Counted from the first letter of the stretch, positions 7,308 to 15,835 are shown. The stretch is DNA of 20,358 bases from Tatlockia sp. (GCA_013698215.1 JACCVJ010000623.1:1-20358); one strand, 5' to 3'. A program made the numbers and translations. Notes: a model not told the origin generated them from the sequence alone.

Positions 7308-7754
7308 TTACAGATTTATCGCTGTGGGATGAACAGCAGTGACTTGGGAGAAGCGCTTAAAGTCGTCGGTATTGAATGTCAAGATATCAGTCACACCATG
7401 AACGAGCATTGCAGCGACAAGTCGGGCATCGTGAACCTTGACTCCCATGACACTATAAGTCACAACAAGTCGTCGCCATTCCAGATGAACTGCCTCGCTA
7501 TCAGGCAAGAAAGTTAAGTAACTTTCTATTACCTTCGCCCGTAGGTCCGTTTCCTCAACGGACAACCCAAATCCACTACGCGCTGTTATCGGTCGCGTAC
7601 ATACGTTCCAAAATTCTGCTAAATTTTGTGACGTGTAACAGACTTCGAGAGAGCCTGTGAGCAAAGAGTATATGACATCACGAACTAAAGCGTGATTGGG
7701 ATCGTTTGGGGCAACAAACCGTAACAGAATGTTTGTATCTGCCATGTAAGGCAT
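7308..7754 (-). CDS. PIN-domain ribonuclease toxin (VapC family)
   Basis: This 148-residue protein is a metal-dependent RNase of the PIN fold. Acidic active-site residues are D6 (ADTNILL), E47 (NLAEFWN), D109 (KVHDARLVAAM) and D130/D131 (TFNTDDF), in the order and spacing expected for VapC-like toxins. Toxins of this type cleave tRNA or rRNA and stop growth when the antitoxin is lost. The gene overlaps the antitoxin stop by one base (TAATG), as is typical for co-translated toxin-antitoxin pairs. A second Met at residue 4 is an alternative start. On this plasmid it probably acts in post-segregational killing. Confidence 0.9.
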   Translation of the reverse strand: MPYMADTNILLRFVAPNDPNHALVRDVIYSLLTGSLEVCYTSQNLAEFWNVCTRPITARSGFGLSVEETDLRAKVIESYLTFLPDSEAVHLEWRRLVVTYSVMGVKVHDARLVAAMLVHGVTDILTFNTDDFKRFSQVTAVHPTAINL

Positions 7755-8050
7755 TAGTCATGATTCCCATATATGCTTTCACGAGTAAACGCTTCTGGTG
7801 GCAAGACTGGGATTAAATCTGCTCTTTCAGCTAAGGCTTTCATATCTGCTGCCCACTTTTCTGGATCAAACGGTTGCCGCTTGCCTTGTAAGACTGGCTG
7901 TTTCTGTGTGTGTGATGCTGCTAAAACATCCTTTTCGATTAATTGACGAATGTATCCGGCTCGATCGCCGCCTTGCTGACGAATTCGTTCATCAAGGAGC
8001 GATAGCAGGTGCTTGGGGATTCCAGTAACCTCAATTGTGTTGTTATCCAT
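7754..8050 (-). CDS. Antitoxin with ribbon-helix-helix N-terminus, partner of the PIN toxin
   Basis: The chosen ATG at 8050 has AGGA four bases upstream and gives 98 residues. Residues 1-45 look like a ribbon-helix-helix DNA-binding region (NNTIEVTGIPKHLLSLLDER, then AGYIRQLIEKDVL). The remainder (QPFDPEKWAADMKALAERAD, then PVLPPEAFTRESIYGNHD) would be the toxin-binding tail. Extending the frame to 8140 adds a hydrophobic stretch with no ribosome site and is less likely. Order, size and overlap with the toxin support a VapB-type role. The dimer probably represses its own operon from the region 8051-8180. Confidence 0.85.
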   Translation of the reverse strand: MDNNTIEVTGIPKHLLSLLDERIRQQGGDRAGYIRQLIEKDVLAASHTQKQPVLQGKRQPFDPEKWAADMKALAERADLIPVLPPEAFTRESIYGNHD

Positions 8051-8318
8051 TTCGTCCTGAGCGTCAATACTTGAACTATAGAACCTAACTACGTAATAGC
8101 AGTTTTGTAGCAATATAGCAGCAACAAAGAAGGACACCATCGCCCATGCGCGATCAAACTATCATCGATAGCTCTGCTACCCTTTGCTCCACACCATGAT
8201 TCGGTCGTCAAGAGGGGTAGTTGATGGCAATCAAAGCAAAAATCAATTGAATTTTCTGACTATGAAGACTGAATCACCAACACCTCCCTGCTGTCTAACC
8301 TTTTTAAGTCTCTGCTAC

Positions 8319-9233
8319 CTATGAGCAATTCGCCAAATCGCAATAAGCATCTGCCCAAGCTATCTCGGTGAGTAAGCGAAGTATAGGATTGATGTGGCAG
8401 TTGGCTCTAAGAGCAGGTTCAGTTAGCTGGGACTCTCTTGTTTTCAGTTCTTGAAATACTTCTTTGAATGCTTTTTGTTGTGCTGGGTCTACTCCTATCA
8501 GAAGCTCGTGAAACCAAAACAATTTCTCTAGTAGTGGTCTTGATGAGCGGAAACTTAAGAAATCAAAAACTTCCTTAACAATCAAGCGGTGCATTTCTAG
8601 GTCAATAGAATTTCTAAATAACTGAAATTTATGACGAAGGTTAAATTGATTTTCTATGCTTTCATAATGGTTAATTTTCTGGTTTCCTGTAACATATTCA
8701 TTACAAAACTTGTCTAATAATTCATGACAGCTAATCAAATTGTTTTTTCCTTGAATTAATTCAACAAAATGCTCTAGGGTCGTGATAATGACCAGCTTAG
8801 TAGTTGGATTACTATCTAATGATTTAATACATTCATCTAAATATTTATTGGTCAACTCATAATGATTGGGGGTGATTTTGTCAGTCATGTATATGTTGTA
8901 GGTAAGAAATATCTTCCAAAACCACTGATGTAAAAGCTTTAGCCGTTGGTTTTTAGCACGGTTGGCACGACGAGATAGCTCTTTGGGGCTATATCTAGCT
9001 ACTCTTGCTTCACACTCTTTCACCAATACAGGATTGGTGTCAGATCGATGGGCAAACTGGGCGCGAACCGGGACAGTTTCACCCGAAGACTTTCGCCGAG
9101 GGTGTGCCTCTCGATAAGTGACTGGTCCTTTACAATTAGGACAAATTAGTCCCAAGTTTAGAAAATCTCCGTGAGTGCAATCTTTAGCACTAAATAGTTG
9201 TCCTCCGTATTTAATTGATGCCGCGTATTCCAT
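8319..9233 (-). CDS. Protein with CoiA-like zinc-binding N-terminus
   Basis: The product is 304 residues. The first 80 residues contain a CPNC pair (31-34), QFAH (59-62) and a later Cys (74). This C-x2-C / F-x-H arrangement with YREAHPRRKS between them resembles the N-terminal domain of CoiA-like proteins, known from competence and from nuclease-like plasmid proteins. The rest (about 85-304) is helical, rich in Leu, Phe, His and Lys, and carries no motif I recognise. I do not see the catalytic nuclease motif of full CoiA, so function cannot be assigned. It follows the mobilisation operon on the same strand after an 84-base gap. Codon use is more AT-rich in its middle third than in neighbours, which hints at separate acquisition. 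Confidence 0.65.
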   Translation of the reverse strand: MEYAASIKYGGQLFSAKDCTHGDFLNLGLICPNCKGPVTYREAHPRRKSSGETVPVRAQFAHRSDTNPVLVKECEARVARYSPKELSRRANRAKNQRLKLLHQWFWKIFLTYNIYMTDKITPNHYELTNKYLDECIKSLDSNPTTKLVIITTLEHFVELIQGKNNLISCHELLDKFCNEYVTGNQKINHYESIENQFNLRHKFQLFRNSIDLEMHRLIVKEVFDFLSFRSSRPLLEKLFWFHELLIGVDPAQQKAFKEVFQELKTRESQLTEPALRANCHINPILRLLTEIAWADAYCDLANCS

Positions 9234-9317
9234 AGGAAAAATTAAGGGTTTTAGAGTTTCAGAATTAGGAAAATTGGTTTTTAACTTCTTTAAAGTCTTA
9301 ATGCGCCCTTGAGATAG

Positions 9318-10112
9318 TTACTTCCTTAGCTCTGGTGGTAGCATCCAGAGAGTGCATTTAGAATTTTTGTCTTCTTGGCACTTGAGAATCCGATCTATAT
9401 TCCATTTCACTAAATTACGTCCCAAGACATTAGTGGAATCATTGTACTTAAGATTCATCACCCACCAGCTACCGCCAGCACCAACCAACGCTGCCACCAA
9501 TAGAGCCACAAGCGGCGAAAACCACTCCGTCACTTTGATCCAAGTAGTATTTCGTTGCAGAGCAACTAGCGCCGTATTCGCCCCGTTAATTTGGGATAGC
9601 GCCGTCTCCAACCCCTTCTGTGACTGCCCTATCCGCTCTAACAAAGCCTTCAAAACCTGTTCATTATTTTTGCTATTTGATTCCACCCGTTCTCCCCATA
9701 CCGTCAACAGCCTTTGGAGTAGAACAGCTTCCCTTACCATCACCCTAGATTGACTTAATACCTCTGCATTTGCCTCAGCTATCGCCGACGTACTCGCCAT
9801 CCCAGCCTTTTTCATATCTGCAACAACCGATATTCCCACTTGAGTCAGACTATTAATCAGATTTTTAGCTTGCTCGTTGCTCACCTGATGATTTGATTGA
9901 CTTGACTGCTCAATAAGATGCCGCTCCGTACTAATCCCACCCAAGATATCCTCACATAACTGCACAGTATACTCCACCGCACCAATATACAAAAACAGCA
10001 CATCATCATCCGGCAAATTCAACCGCCTCGCTGTCCGCATAATATTTGCTTTATGTTCAGCAGTCATCCGAGTAATAATGCCATCTAAATAATTATCATC
10101 AATAAAAGTCAT
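9318..10112 (-). CDS. Membrane-anchored coiled-coil protein of the mobilisation operon
   Basis: This 264-residue protein has an N-terminal helical region (about 1-60), a long predicted coiled coil (about 105-185) and one transmembrane helix (about 198-220, WFSPLVALLVAALVGAGGSW). A short C-terminal tail holds two Cys (CQEDKNSKC). Its start overlaps the stop of the ParA-like gene by 4 bases, so the two are translationally coupled. A membrane protein made with a ParA-like ATPase next to a relaxase suggests a role in bringing the plasmid or relaxosome to the membrane. That is inferred from context. No named family can be given with confidence. Confidence 0.7.
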   Translation of the reverse strand: MTFIDDNYLDGIITRMTAEHKANIMRTARRLNLPDDDVLFLYIGAVEYTVQLCEDILGGISTERHLIEQSSQSNHQVSNEQAKNLINSLTQVGISVVADMKKAGMASTSAIAEANAEVLSQSRVMVREAVLLQRLLTVWGERVESNSKNNEQVLKALLERIGQSQKGLETALSQINGANTALVALQRNTTWIKVTEWFSPLVALLVAALVGAGGSWWVMNLKYNDSTNVLGRNLVKWNIDRILKCQEDKNSKCTLWMLPPELRK

Positions 10113-10909
10113 TCACCCAACCCCAAATACTTACCCGCTTTCTTCACCTCATCAGTCATATCCATCAGCCAACGATAAGCTCTAGTGCGTTGGCTGCGCT
10201 GTAAAATAGTATTCTCTGCATCTACCGCCGTGCGAAAAGGTAAATCGTTATCCTCAATCACATCCCAAGAAGTCCAAAACATCTCTTGCAGATTTAACTC
10301 TATCCCCCCAAGCTGCTCAAAAACCTTCTTTCTAGTCTGCGAGGCATCGTAGCGGCTAAAAGTGTGAGGCTCACCAAATAGCAGATTTTTCACTACCACA
10401 TAATCAGCTTTATTCCCACAAAGTTCAACTACATCCTTCAATGCACTCACGGAACTACGAGTCTTACCCAATACATGAACAATCGTGACGCGATAGCCTG
10501 ATTCTTCTGCCACATTAAGCAAATCTAATTCCCGAATCAAACTTGTAAACGCATCCCTAGACCTAGCAGGCAGATCCACCAGCATCAAATCTTTGTACTC
10601 TCCCAGAGTATCAATTAGATAATCCGCTTCACCTCGTACTGTAAAATCAACCCGTTCCACAGCATCCGGTTCTCCATCCAATAGCCCAACCCCTTTATCA
10701 CCCACGCGCTTATAACAGCGATATAAGTCAGCATTGCTAGTATCTGAATCAATCGCTTGACAGCCTATTGACTCATAGCGATAAATATCCAACAATAAGC
10801 GGGCGACCGCCGACTTACCTACACCACCCTTATCGCCATAAATAAAGACTAATCGTTTGAGAGTAGAACTTACGGACTTATCTTCTTTAGCTGCCATAAT
10901 ATAATTCAC
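10109..10909 (-). CDS. ParA/MinD-like P-loop ATPase of the mobilisation operon
   Basis: This is a second ParA-superfamily ATPase, distinct from the partition ATPase. The deviant Walker A is GDKGGVGKSAVARLL (25-39). A' is AIDSDTSNADLY and Walker B is LMLVDLPARSRDAF. The product has 266 residues from the GTG at 10909; an ATG at 10897 gives 262 and is equally possible. It is coupled to the membrane coiled-coil gene by a 4-base overlap and starts 3 bases after the stop of the preceding gene. In other mobile plasmids, ParA-like proteins beside relaxase genes help position the transfer complex. The same is inferred here. ATPase class is certain; role is not. Confidence 0.85.
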   Translation of the reverse strand: MNYIMAAKEDKSVSSTLKRLVFIYGDKGGVGKSAVARLLLDIYRYESIGCQAIDSDTSNADLYRCYKRVGDKGVGLLDGEPDAVERVDFTVRGEADYLIDTLGEYKDLMLVDLPARSRDAFTSLIRELDLLNVAEESGYRVTIVHVLGKTRSSVSALKDVVELCGNKADYVVVKNLLFGEPHTFSRYDASQTRKKVFEQLGGIELNLQEMFWTSWDVIEDNDLPFRTAVDAENTILQRSQRTRAYRWLMDMTDEVKKAGKYLGLGE

Positions 10910-10912
10910 CCA

Positions 10913-11425
10913 CTACAACTCATCGTTACTAGGAATATCCGCAAACTTACCCCGAACAACCGACTTAAATTTAGCTGCCGATTTTGTGTCCGGCTTAATA
11001 TCTGATTTAGTCTCAGCTTTAGTATCTGCTTCAATATCTAAACTGGTATCTAATTCAATTTTAGTATCTGGCTTAACATCTGATACTACTAAATCTTCAG
11101 CCGTTTGAGTCAATAGCTTTCCTGAACTTACTGGAGCCGTCTCCGCCGGACGTTTCTTCCCCTTCGCTTCAGCCAAGTATTGCTTCAGCGTCGCTCCTTT
11201 AATACTGATTCCTTCCTCCGTAAGAATAGCTGCAACTTCCTCATAGGTATAACCGCGCCTCAAAGCTTTAGTAATCGTCGGCTTAAATTTAGATATCGCC
11301 TCTCTTAGAGTCATCCCCTGTTTAGGCTTAGGTATAATTCGAGCTTCCACCTTCTCTAAAATCGACTTAAACTGTGATTCATCAATATCAAGAACCGTTT
11401 GCTTGGCAGGCATACAACCACCCAT
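10913..11425 (-). CDS. HTH-containing accessory mobilisation protein with repetitive acidic/Lys linker
   Basis: The product is 170 residues (166 from the alternative ATG at 11413, which has GGGTGG upstream). Residues about 38-90 form a probable HTH: TLREAISKFKPTITKALRRG, YTYEEVAAILTEEGIS, GATLKQYLAEAKGKK. Residues about 118-150 are a short repetitive linker of Asp-Thr-Lys type units (KPDTK, ADTK, ETKSD, KPDTK). A basic tail follows. It is the first gene of a three-gene operon pointing away from the relaxase gene. Position and fold suggest an oriT-binding relaxosome accessory protein or an operon regulator. Confidence 0.65.
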   Translation of the reverse strand: MGGCMPAKQTVLDIDESQFKSILEKVEARIIPKPKQGMTLREAISKFKPTITKALRRGYTYEEVAAILTEEGISIKGATLKQYLAEAKGKKRPAETAPVSSGKLLTQTAEDLVVSDVKPDTKIELDTSLDIEADTKAETKSDIKPDTKSAAKFKSVVRGKFADIPSNDEL

Positions 11426-11633
11426 TTACATAGGCAAAGTTTAGCGAAATTAGCCCCATTGGTAAACTAATAATGGTAAAGATAAATTAAGACTTGCCCA
11501 AAGCGATCGCCCGACCACAGCCAGCGCCGTTTCTACCCGCCAGCTTATTGCTTTCCCAGTAGTAATAGTAGTAGCACCGCCCCGGAGCTACTGTTAGATT
11601 ATGAGTGAGTGTTTTAAAGTCTTGACTTACTCC

Positions 11634-11725
11634 ACAATTTTGCCCCTAACGGGGTCGCTGCGCTCAAAATTGTTCCGCTCGCCCTCCGGGGGCAGTCCCC
11701 ATCCCTGATAGGGAAGCATAGAATT
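11634..11725. other. Candidate oriT: inverted repeats just upstream of the relaxase gene
   Basis: Perfect 9-base arms ACAATTTTG (11634-11642) and CAAAATTGT (11665-11673) enclose a small CCCC-TAAC-GGGG hairpin (11643-11654). A second dyad, TCCCTGATAGGGA, lies at about 11702-11714, followed by an AT-rich segment with TTAGTATAG (about 11724-11732). MobV relaxases nick at inverted-repeat structures immediately upstream of their own gene. The rest of the 327-base divergent region holds a GCGATCGC octamer (11503-11510) and presumably two promoters. No nick site can be fixed from sequence alone. Confidence 0.45.
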
Positions 11726-11752
11726 AGTATAGCTGCTGGGAAAGAAAAAAGC

Positions 11753-13498
11753 ATGGCATACGGGATTTGTAGGATTCAAAAGCTCAAGGCTGGGTCGGTG
11801 GGTAGGTCGGCTAAACACACTAGCCGTAAATACGACACGCCCAACGCCGACCCAGAAAAACAACATATCCGCATTATTGGGCAACCCGACAGCCCCAACA
11901 TCCCAGACCTAGAAACTCTGGTTCGGCAGCACATAGGCGAACAGACGATTCGGAAGAATGCAGTCCTAGCGGTGGAGTTTCTATTAACAGCCAGCCCCGA
12001 ATACTTTCGACCAGATGACCCTGCTAGAGCAGGATACTACGAAGAGCAGAGATTAGAAGATTTCCAGCAGTCTGCCTGCCAGTGGCTAGTCAATAGATAT
12101 GGCGAGCGCATTGTTAGAGCCGAACTGCATCTAGACGAATCCACACCACACATTCACGCCTATATGGTTCCACTAGATGAGAAAGGGAAGCTCAACTGTA
12201 GAGCCTTACTTGGTGGTAGTCGCTATCGACTGTCCGAACTGCAAGATGACTTTGCCCAAGCTATGGCGACCTTAGGACTAGAACGCGGCATCAAAGGCAG
12301 TAAAGCCAAGCATACAGAAATTAGCAAGTATTATGCTGCGGTCAACTCTGCACCTGATGCTTGTCTAGATGTCGCCTCAATGCAGCAACTTGTCGCAGAT
12401 CGGCAACGAGCAATTAAGAGTAGCGCCCAGATGGAGCAGACTGCTAAGGCACTTGCTCTAAAGTTAGAAAGCAAAAAGCAACGAGTTATTGAACTAGAAC
12501 GCATTGCCAAAGAGCAAGCGCAAACAGCACAGTTATGGCAGAGTAAATATCTTGACTTCGCTAACAAAGTGCGGGACATTCCCCTTGAACAAGTTGCCTA
12601 TGAATTAGGTCTAGAACCCGACCCCAAAGATAAACATAAGTGGCAGCATGAAAACAACATTATCAATATCACTGGTAGCAAGTTTTATGATTGGCAGCAC
12701 CTCAAAGGGGGTGGGGGTGCAATAGACTTAGTGATGCACGTAAATCAGTGTGACTTTAAACAAGCAATAGCGTGGTTAAATGACAACTTGGGAGAATCAG
12801 CAACGCTTGAAGCTGTGTCTTATCAAACAAGAGTTATTATCCAAACCGAACAGCTACAACCATTCGTTGCCCCAACGCCAGACGCAGATAAATGGCAGCA
12901 AGTTAAAACCTATCTCACGCGCGAACGCCGACTGCCTAGCAGCTTGGTAGATAATCTACATCAACAGGGCTTGATTTACGCAGATGACAAGCAAAATGCT
13001 GTGTTTCTTCGCCGCAACTTGAACGAGCAAATAATTACTGGTGCAACGCTACGAGGCACAACCGGAGCTAACAACACATTTAAAGGTTTAGCGCTGGGGT
13101 CTAAACGAAGTAACGGCTGGTTTCACTTTAAGAAAGGAGGACAATCAAACGAGCCAATTGCACGAGTAGTATTGGTCGAGTCGCCAATTGATGCGATGTC
13201 ATTTGCTGTGTTAGACCGCACTGAATCTCGCCAGACAATTTATTTGTCTACTGATGGCGCAGGGCAAGTTCCTCTAGAGTTTTTACGGCAGCTACCAAAT
13301 AAATCAGTCATTGTTGCTTACGACAATGACAATTCAGGTAATTTAATGACACTTAATGTAATGAAGCAGTTACCCAACTGTGTCCGCAAACTTCCAAAAG
13401 CTAATGACTGGAATGAGGAGCTAAAGAATATGTTTAATCTAGAGCAGCAACAACAGCCAGAAGTCGAACGAAAACAGAGCAAAGGATTTAGTCGTTAG
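11753..13498 (+). CDS. MobV-family relaxase fused to a DnaG-like primase/Toprim region
   Basis: This 581-residue, probably bifunctional, transfer protein has a relaxase domain at about 1-200. It opens MAYGICRIQKLKAGSVGR, and His22 falls at the position of the nucleophilic His22 of pMV158 MobM. The metal-binding motif is H126-L-D-E-S-T-P-H133-I-H135. Residues 205-265 are a coiled-coil linker. Residues 275-345 resemble a CHC2/DUF3991 primase zinc-finger region without the cysteines (ITGSKFYDWQHLKGGGGAID). Residues 380-555 form a Toprim-like domain with E476 (LVESPIDAMSF) and D524/D526 (VAYDNDNSG). The relaxase would nick oriT and carry the strand, while the primase part would start complementary-strand synthesis in the recipient. 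It is transcribed divergently from the 11425-9318 operon. Confidence 0.9.
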   Translation: MAYGICRIQKLKAGSVGRSAKHTSRKYDTPNADPEKQHIRIIGQPDSPNIPDLETLVRQHIGEQTIRKNAVLAVEFLLTASPEYFRPDDPARAGYYEEQRLEDFQQSACQWLVNRYGERIVRAELHLDESTPHIHAYMVPLDEKGKLNCRALLGGSRYRLSELQDDFAQAMATLGLERGIKGSKAKHTEISKYYAAVNSAPDACLDVASMQQLVADRQRAIKSSAQMEQTAKALALKLESKKQRVIELERIAKEQAQTAQLWQSKYLDFANKVRDIPLEQVAYELGLEPDPKDKHKWQHENNIINITGSKFYDWQHLKGGGGAIDLVMHVNQCDFKQAIAWLNDNLGESATLEAVSYQTRVIIQTEQLQPFVAPTPDADKWQQVKTYLTRERRLPSSLVDNLHQQGLIYADDKQNAVFLRRNLNEQIITGATLRGTTGANNTFKGLALGSKRSNGWFHFKKGGQSNEPIARVVLVESPIDAMSFAVLDRTESRQTIYLSTDGAGQVPLEFLRQLPNKSVIVAYDNDNSGNLMTLNVMKQLPNCVRKLPKANDWNEELKNMFNLEQQQQPEVERKQSKGFSR

Positions 13499-13605
13499 AA
13501 CTCGTGCTTAACTGTGTCAGTTGCCTAAATTGTCTAGCCCACTAGAATAATGCTCTGACTACGACCAAGAAAATTAGTTGCACCTATCTCGATTGGAGTC
13601 AAAAT

Positions 13606-14421
13606 ATGGGTCTTGACGTTTACCTGAAGCGATTTGAGAACTACGCTGCATCACAACGGCTCAAAGCCGAGTACGAACGACGAATGGATCTCGCTTGGGA
13701 GCAAATGGCTAATCGCCGAAATGACGATGAAATTTCCTCTCAAGAGGAAGAAATTTATTGGCAGCAATGTCAAAAAATTGCCCGCACAATTGGACTAGAT
13801 TCAAATGGAGAAGACCCACTTGTTCAAACAATAAGACTTCCTTCGCACAAGTACCCCGACCACAAATTTAAAATTGGCTACTTCTACAGTTCTAACAATG
13901 ACTCTGGCATCAATCGCATTTTGAGTGATGCCATTGGCATAGATTTACATAGCATCTTCAACCCGCTAGCCGAAGAAGATTTTCAACCGGATTGGGCTAA
14001 GGCGCGTGATATTTGTCTCAAAGCGATTACTGACTTTACTACTCATATCGAGCAACATCCTTATGGTGTAGTGCCACTAACGTTCGACCCTTATATTTCC
14101 CCAACTCAAGCCCAGATAACAAGCAAAGCTTTGGCACTGCAAAAGTTAGTGGCAATGAAGGAGCAAAGAACCGACACACAACCGAATAATTTTGGCGGCT
14201 GGGCTGGAGATTTTTTCTTAACAGAACCTTTAGAAGTTCTCGCAGTTATACCTGGAACTGCCGGGTTTTTAGAGCGCCCGGATCTCCCTTGTTTCTATAT
14301 AGTGTTTCAGCACAAACATCTAGATTTCTACTTGCAAGCCTTAGAAGTAGTCTTAGAAACAATTGAATATGTCCTAGAACAACCAGATATTGATAAGTAT
14401 TATTTGGATTGGTCTAGCTGA
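13606..14421 (+). CDS. Hypothetical protein of the MGLDVYL-type phage/plasmid family
   Basis: The product is 271 residues, with a good ribosome site (GGAG seven bases before the ATG at 13606). The N-terminus MGLDVYLKRFENY is typical of a family of uncharacterised proteins common in phages and mobile elements. The middle holds KIGYFYSSNNDSGINRILSD and a C-terminal helical part holds LDFYLQALEVVLETIEYVLE. No catalytic motif or membrane segment is seen. It follows the relaxase gene on the same strand after 107 bases and is closed by a clear terminator. It is probably cytosolic; function unknown. Confidence 0.75.
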   Translation: MGLDVYLKRFENYAASQRLKAEYERRMDLAWEQMANRRNDDEISSQEEEIYWQQCQKIARTIGLDSNGEDPLVQTIRLPSHKYPDHKFKIGYFYSSNNDSGINRILSDAIGIDLHSIFNPLAEEDFQPDWAKARDICLKAITDFTTHIEQHPYGVVPLTFDPYISPTQAQITSKALALQKLVAMKEQRTDTQPNNFGGWAGDFFLTEPLEVLAVIPGTAGFLERPDLPCFYIVFQHKHLDFYLQALEVVLETIEYVLEQPDIDKYYLDWSS

Positions 14422-14455
14422 TACCAAAGGGCTGCGACCAGCAACCCAACAATCA

Positions 14456-14488
14456 TTAAAAGCGCCTCTGTAAACAGGGCGCTTTTAA
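14456..14488. terminator. Strong bidirectional terminator
   Basis: TTAAAAGCGCC and GGGCGCTTTTAA form a GC-rich stem with TCTG/CAGG partly paired around a TAAA loop, flanked by A and T runs on both sides. It lies between the convergent genes ending at 14421 (plus) and 14509 (minus) and can serve both strands. Confidence 0.85.
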
Positions 14489-14508
14489 TTTGTTTGCTAA
14501 TTAAACTG

Positions 14509-15453
14509 CTAGGTTAGATTAACTTTCATTACCTCTCCTAAATGCAGGCGCAAGCGTTCCAGCGCCCTGACTTCTATTTGGTGTACGCCCTGCCTGCTGA
14601 TGCCAAGTAACGCACCAACTTGAGCAAACGTCAGTGCTTGACCATCTATCAATCCATAACGCAGCACTATCACTTGTCGGTACTTCGGCTTGAGCCGCCT
14701 AAGTAGTGCCTCTAAATCGACGGCAAAACCCTCTTGCATAATTAACAACTCTTCTGGGGTAGAGCTGGAAGACGGCAGCAAGTCTCCTATTTCAACATCT
14801 TGGTCATCCCCCAGGCGTACATTCAATGACTGTGGTTGTCGCGCCCACTTCAAGCATTTTGTTACCTGCAAAGACGTTAGTTCTAGTTCTACTGCTAGCT
14901 CAGTGATGTTGGGAGTACGCCCTAACTGTAGGGACAACTGCCTGCTTGCCCTCCTAATTTGGTCTAACCTCTGGTTCAAGCACATCGGTAGCCGGACTAT
15001 TGTATTAGTGGCTTTAACAGCGCCGTTGATTGATTGCCTAATCCACCAGGTCGCGTAAGTGCTGAAGCGAAAGCCTTTGATTGGGTCGAACTTCTCTACT
15101 GCCCGTTGCAGCCCGATCGCTCCTTCTTGAATCAGGTCTTGGAAGTCTACCCCACGCTCTCTGTAGCGCTTGGCGATCGCTACCACTAAGCGCAGATTAG
15201 CTTCAATCATTTGGCACTTAGCCTGTTGCCCACGCGCCAACGTCTCGGTTAGCTCCGCTTCGCTCTTATGTACAAGCAATGCCCATTCTTGGCAAGTAGG
15301 TTCGCGGTGCAACTGTTGAGCTAGGGTTTTCTTGGCTGCTAAGAGCGACATCATTGCTTGTACCTGCATTCCATAGAAAACTTCTTGTTCTTGTGTCAGC
15401 AGCGCCACTCGCCCGATTCGATGAAAATAGGCGCGGATTGGGTCTACTTTCAT
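14509..15453 (-). CDS. Plasmid-borne group 2 sigma-70 factor (RpoD-like)
   Basis: This 314-residue sigma factor directs RNA polymerase to promoters. Region 1.2 is at about 4-25 (DPIRAYFHRIGRVALLTQEQ). Region 2 is at 82-150 (NLRLVVAIAKRYRERGVDFQ, DLIQEGAIGLQRAVEKFDP, FRFSTYATWWIRQSI). Region 3 is at about 160-225, and region 4 at 247-305 with the HTH FAQVGALLGISRQGVHQIE. The complete regions 1.2-4.2 and the absence of a long 1.1 domain fit cyanobacterial group 2 sigma factors. Its start overlaps the stop of an upstream small gene by ATGA, so the two are co-translated. A plasmid sigma factor could activate plasmid genes or reprogramme the host. Target promoters are unknown. Confidence 0.95.
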   Translation of the reverse strand: MKVDPIRAYFHRIGRVALLTQEQEVFYGMQVQAMMSLLAAKKTLAQQLHREPTCQEWALLVHKSEAELTETLARGQQAKCQMIEANLRLVVAIAKRYRERGVDFQDLIQEGAIGLQRAVEKFDPIKGFRFSTYATWWIRQSINGAVKATNTIVRLPMCLNQRLDQIRRASRQLSLQLGRTPNITELAVELELTSLQVTKCLKWARQPQSLNVRLGDDQDVEIGDLLPSSSSTPEELLIMQEGFAVDLEALLRRLKPKYRQVIVLRYGLIDGQALTFAQVGALLGISRQGVHQIEVRALERLRLHLGEVMKVNLT

Positions 15454-15713
15454 GCCGCACCTCCAAGGCTATTATTCAACTTAGGGACACAGGCGCGGAT
15501 TTCTTCTAATTCGACTTCTATGTTTTCCAGACCGGGCTTGGCTTGCTCTAGGTAACTAATGATTAGCAGCACAGTTCTAGCCCGTCTTTCTTCTGGTACT
15601 AGGTCTGCTCGTTGTAGTTGTTCTAAGGCAATTTCTAGCAAATCTTGCAACCCGATGAGTGAATGTAGCTCATCAAGTGCCGCAACAGTTGTACTGTGCA
15701 GATTTTGTGACAT
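15450..15713 (-). CDS. Small helical protein co-translated with the sigma factor
   Basis: From the ATG at 15713 (GGAG ten bases upstream) the product has 87 residues. A TTG at 15743 would add ten. It appears wholly helical (LHSLIGLQDLLEIALEQLQR, RARTVLLIISYLEQ, NIEVELEEIRACV) and acidic, with no membrane segment and no DNA-binding motif. Its last codons overlap the sigma-factor start (ATGA), giving a fixed ratio of the two proteins. That arrangement is common for regulators and their sigma factors, so an anti-sigma or co-regulator role is possible, but I recognise no anti-sigma motif. Confidence 0.65.
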   Translation of the reverse strand: MSQNLHSTTVAALDELHSLIGLQDLLEIALEQLQRADLVPEERRARTVLLIISYLEQAKPGLENIEVELEEIRACVPKLNNSLGGAA

Positions 15714-15835
15714 GATTATTTCGCTCCAATGTTGGTCAGTCAACTTTGGGGACGTCGTCCGGGCTTGGTGTTACCAGCACCATACCTGGGCGCATCAATT
15801 CAGTTGTGATTGCTATTAAATCAGAAATTGCCAAA

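Noticed and set aside
9352..9753. Plus-strand ORF of 133 codons
   Set aside because: Fully antisense to the membrane coiled-coil gene of the mobilisation operon; no ribosome site and no protein-like pattern.
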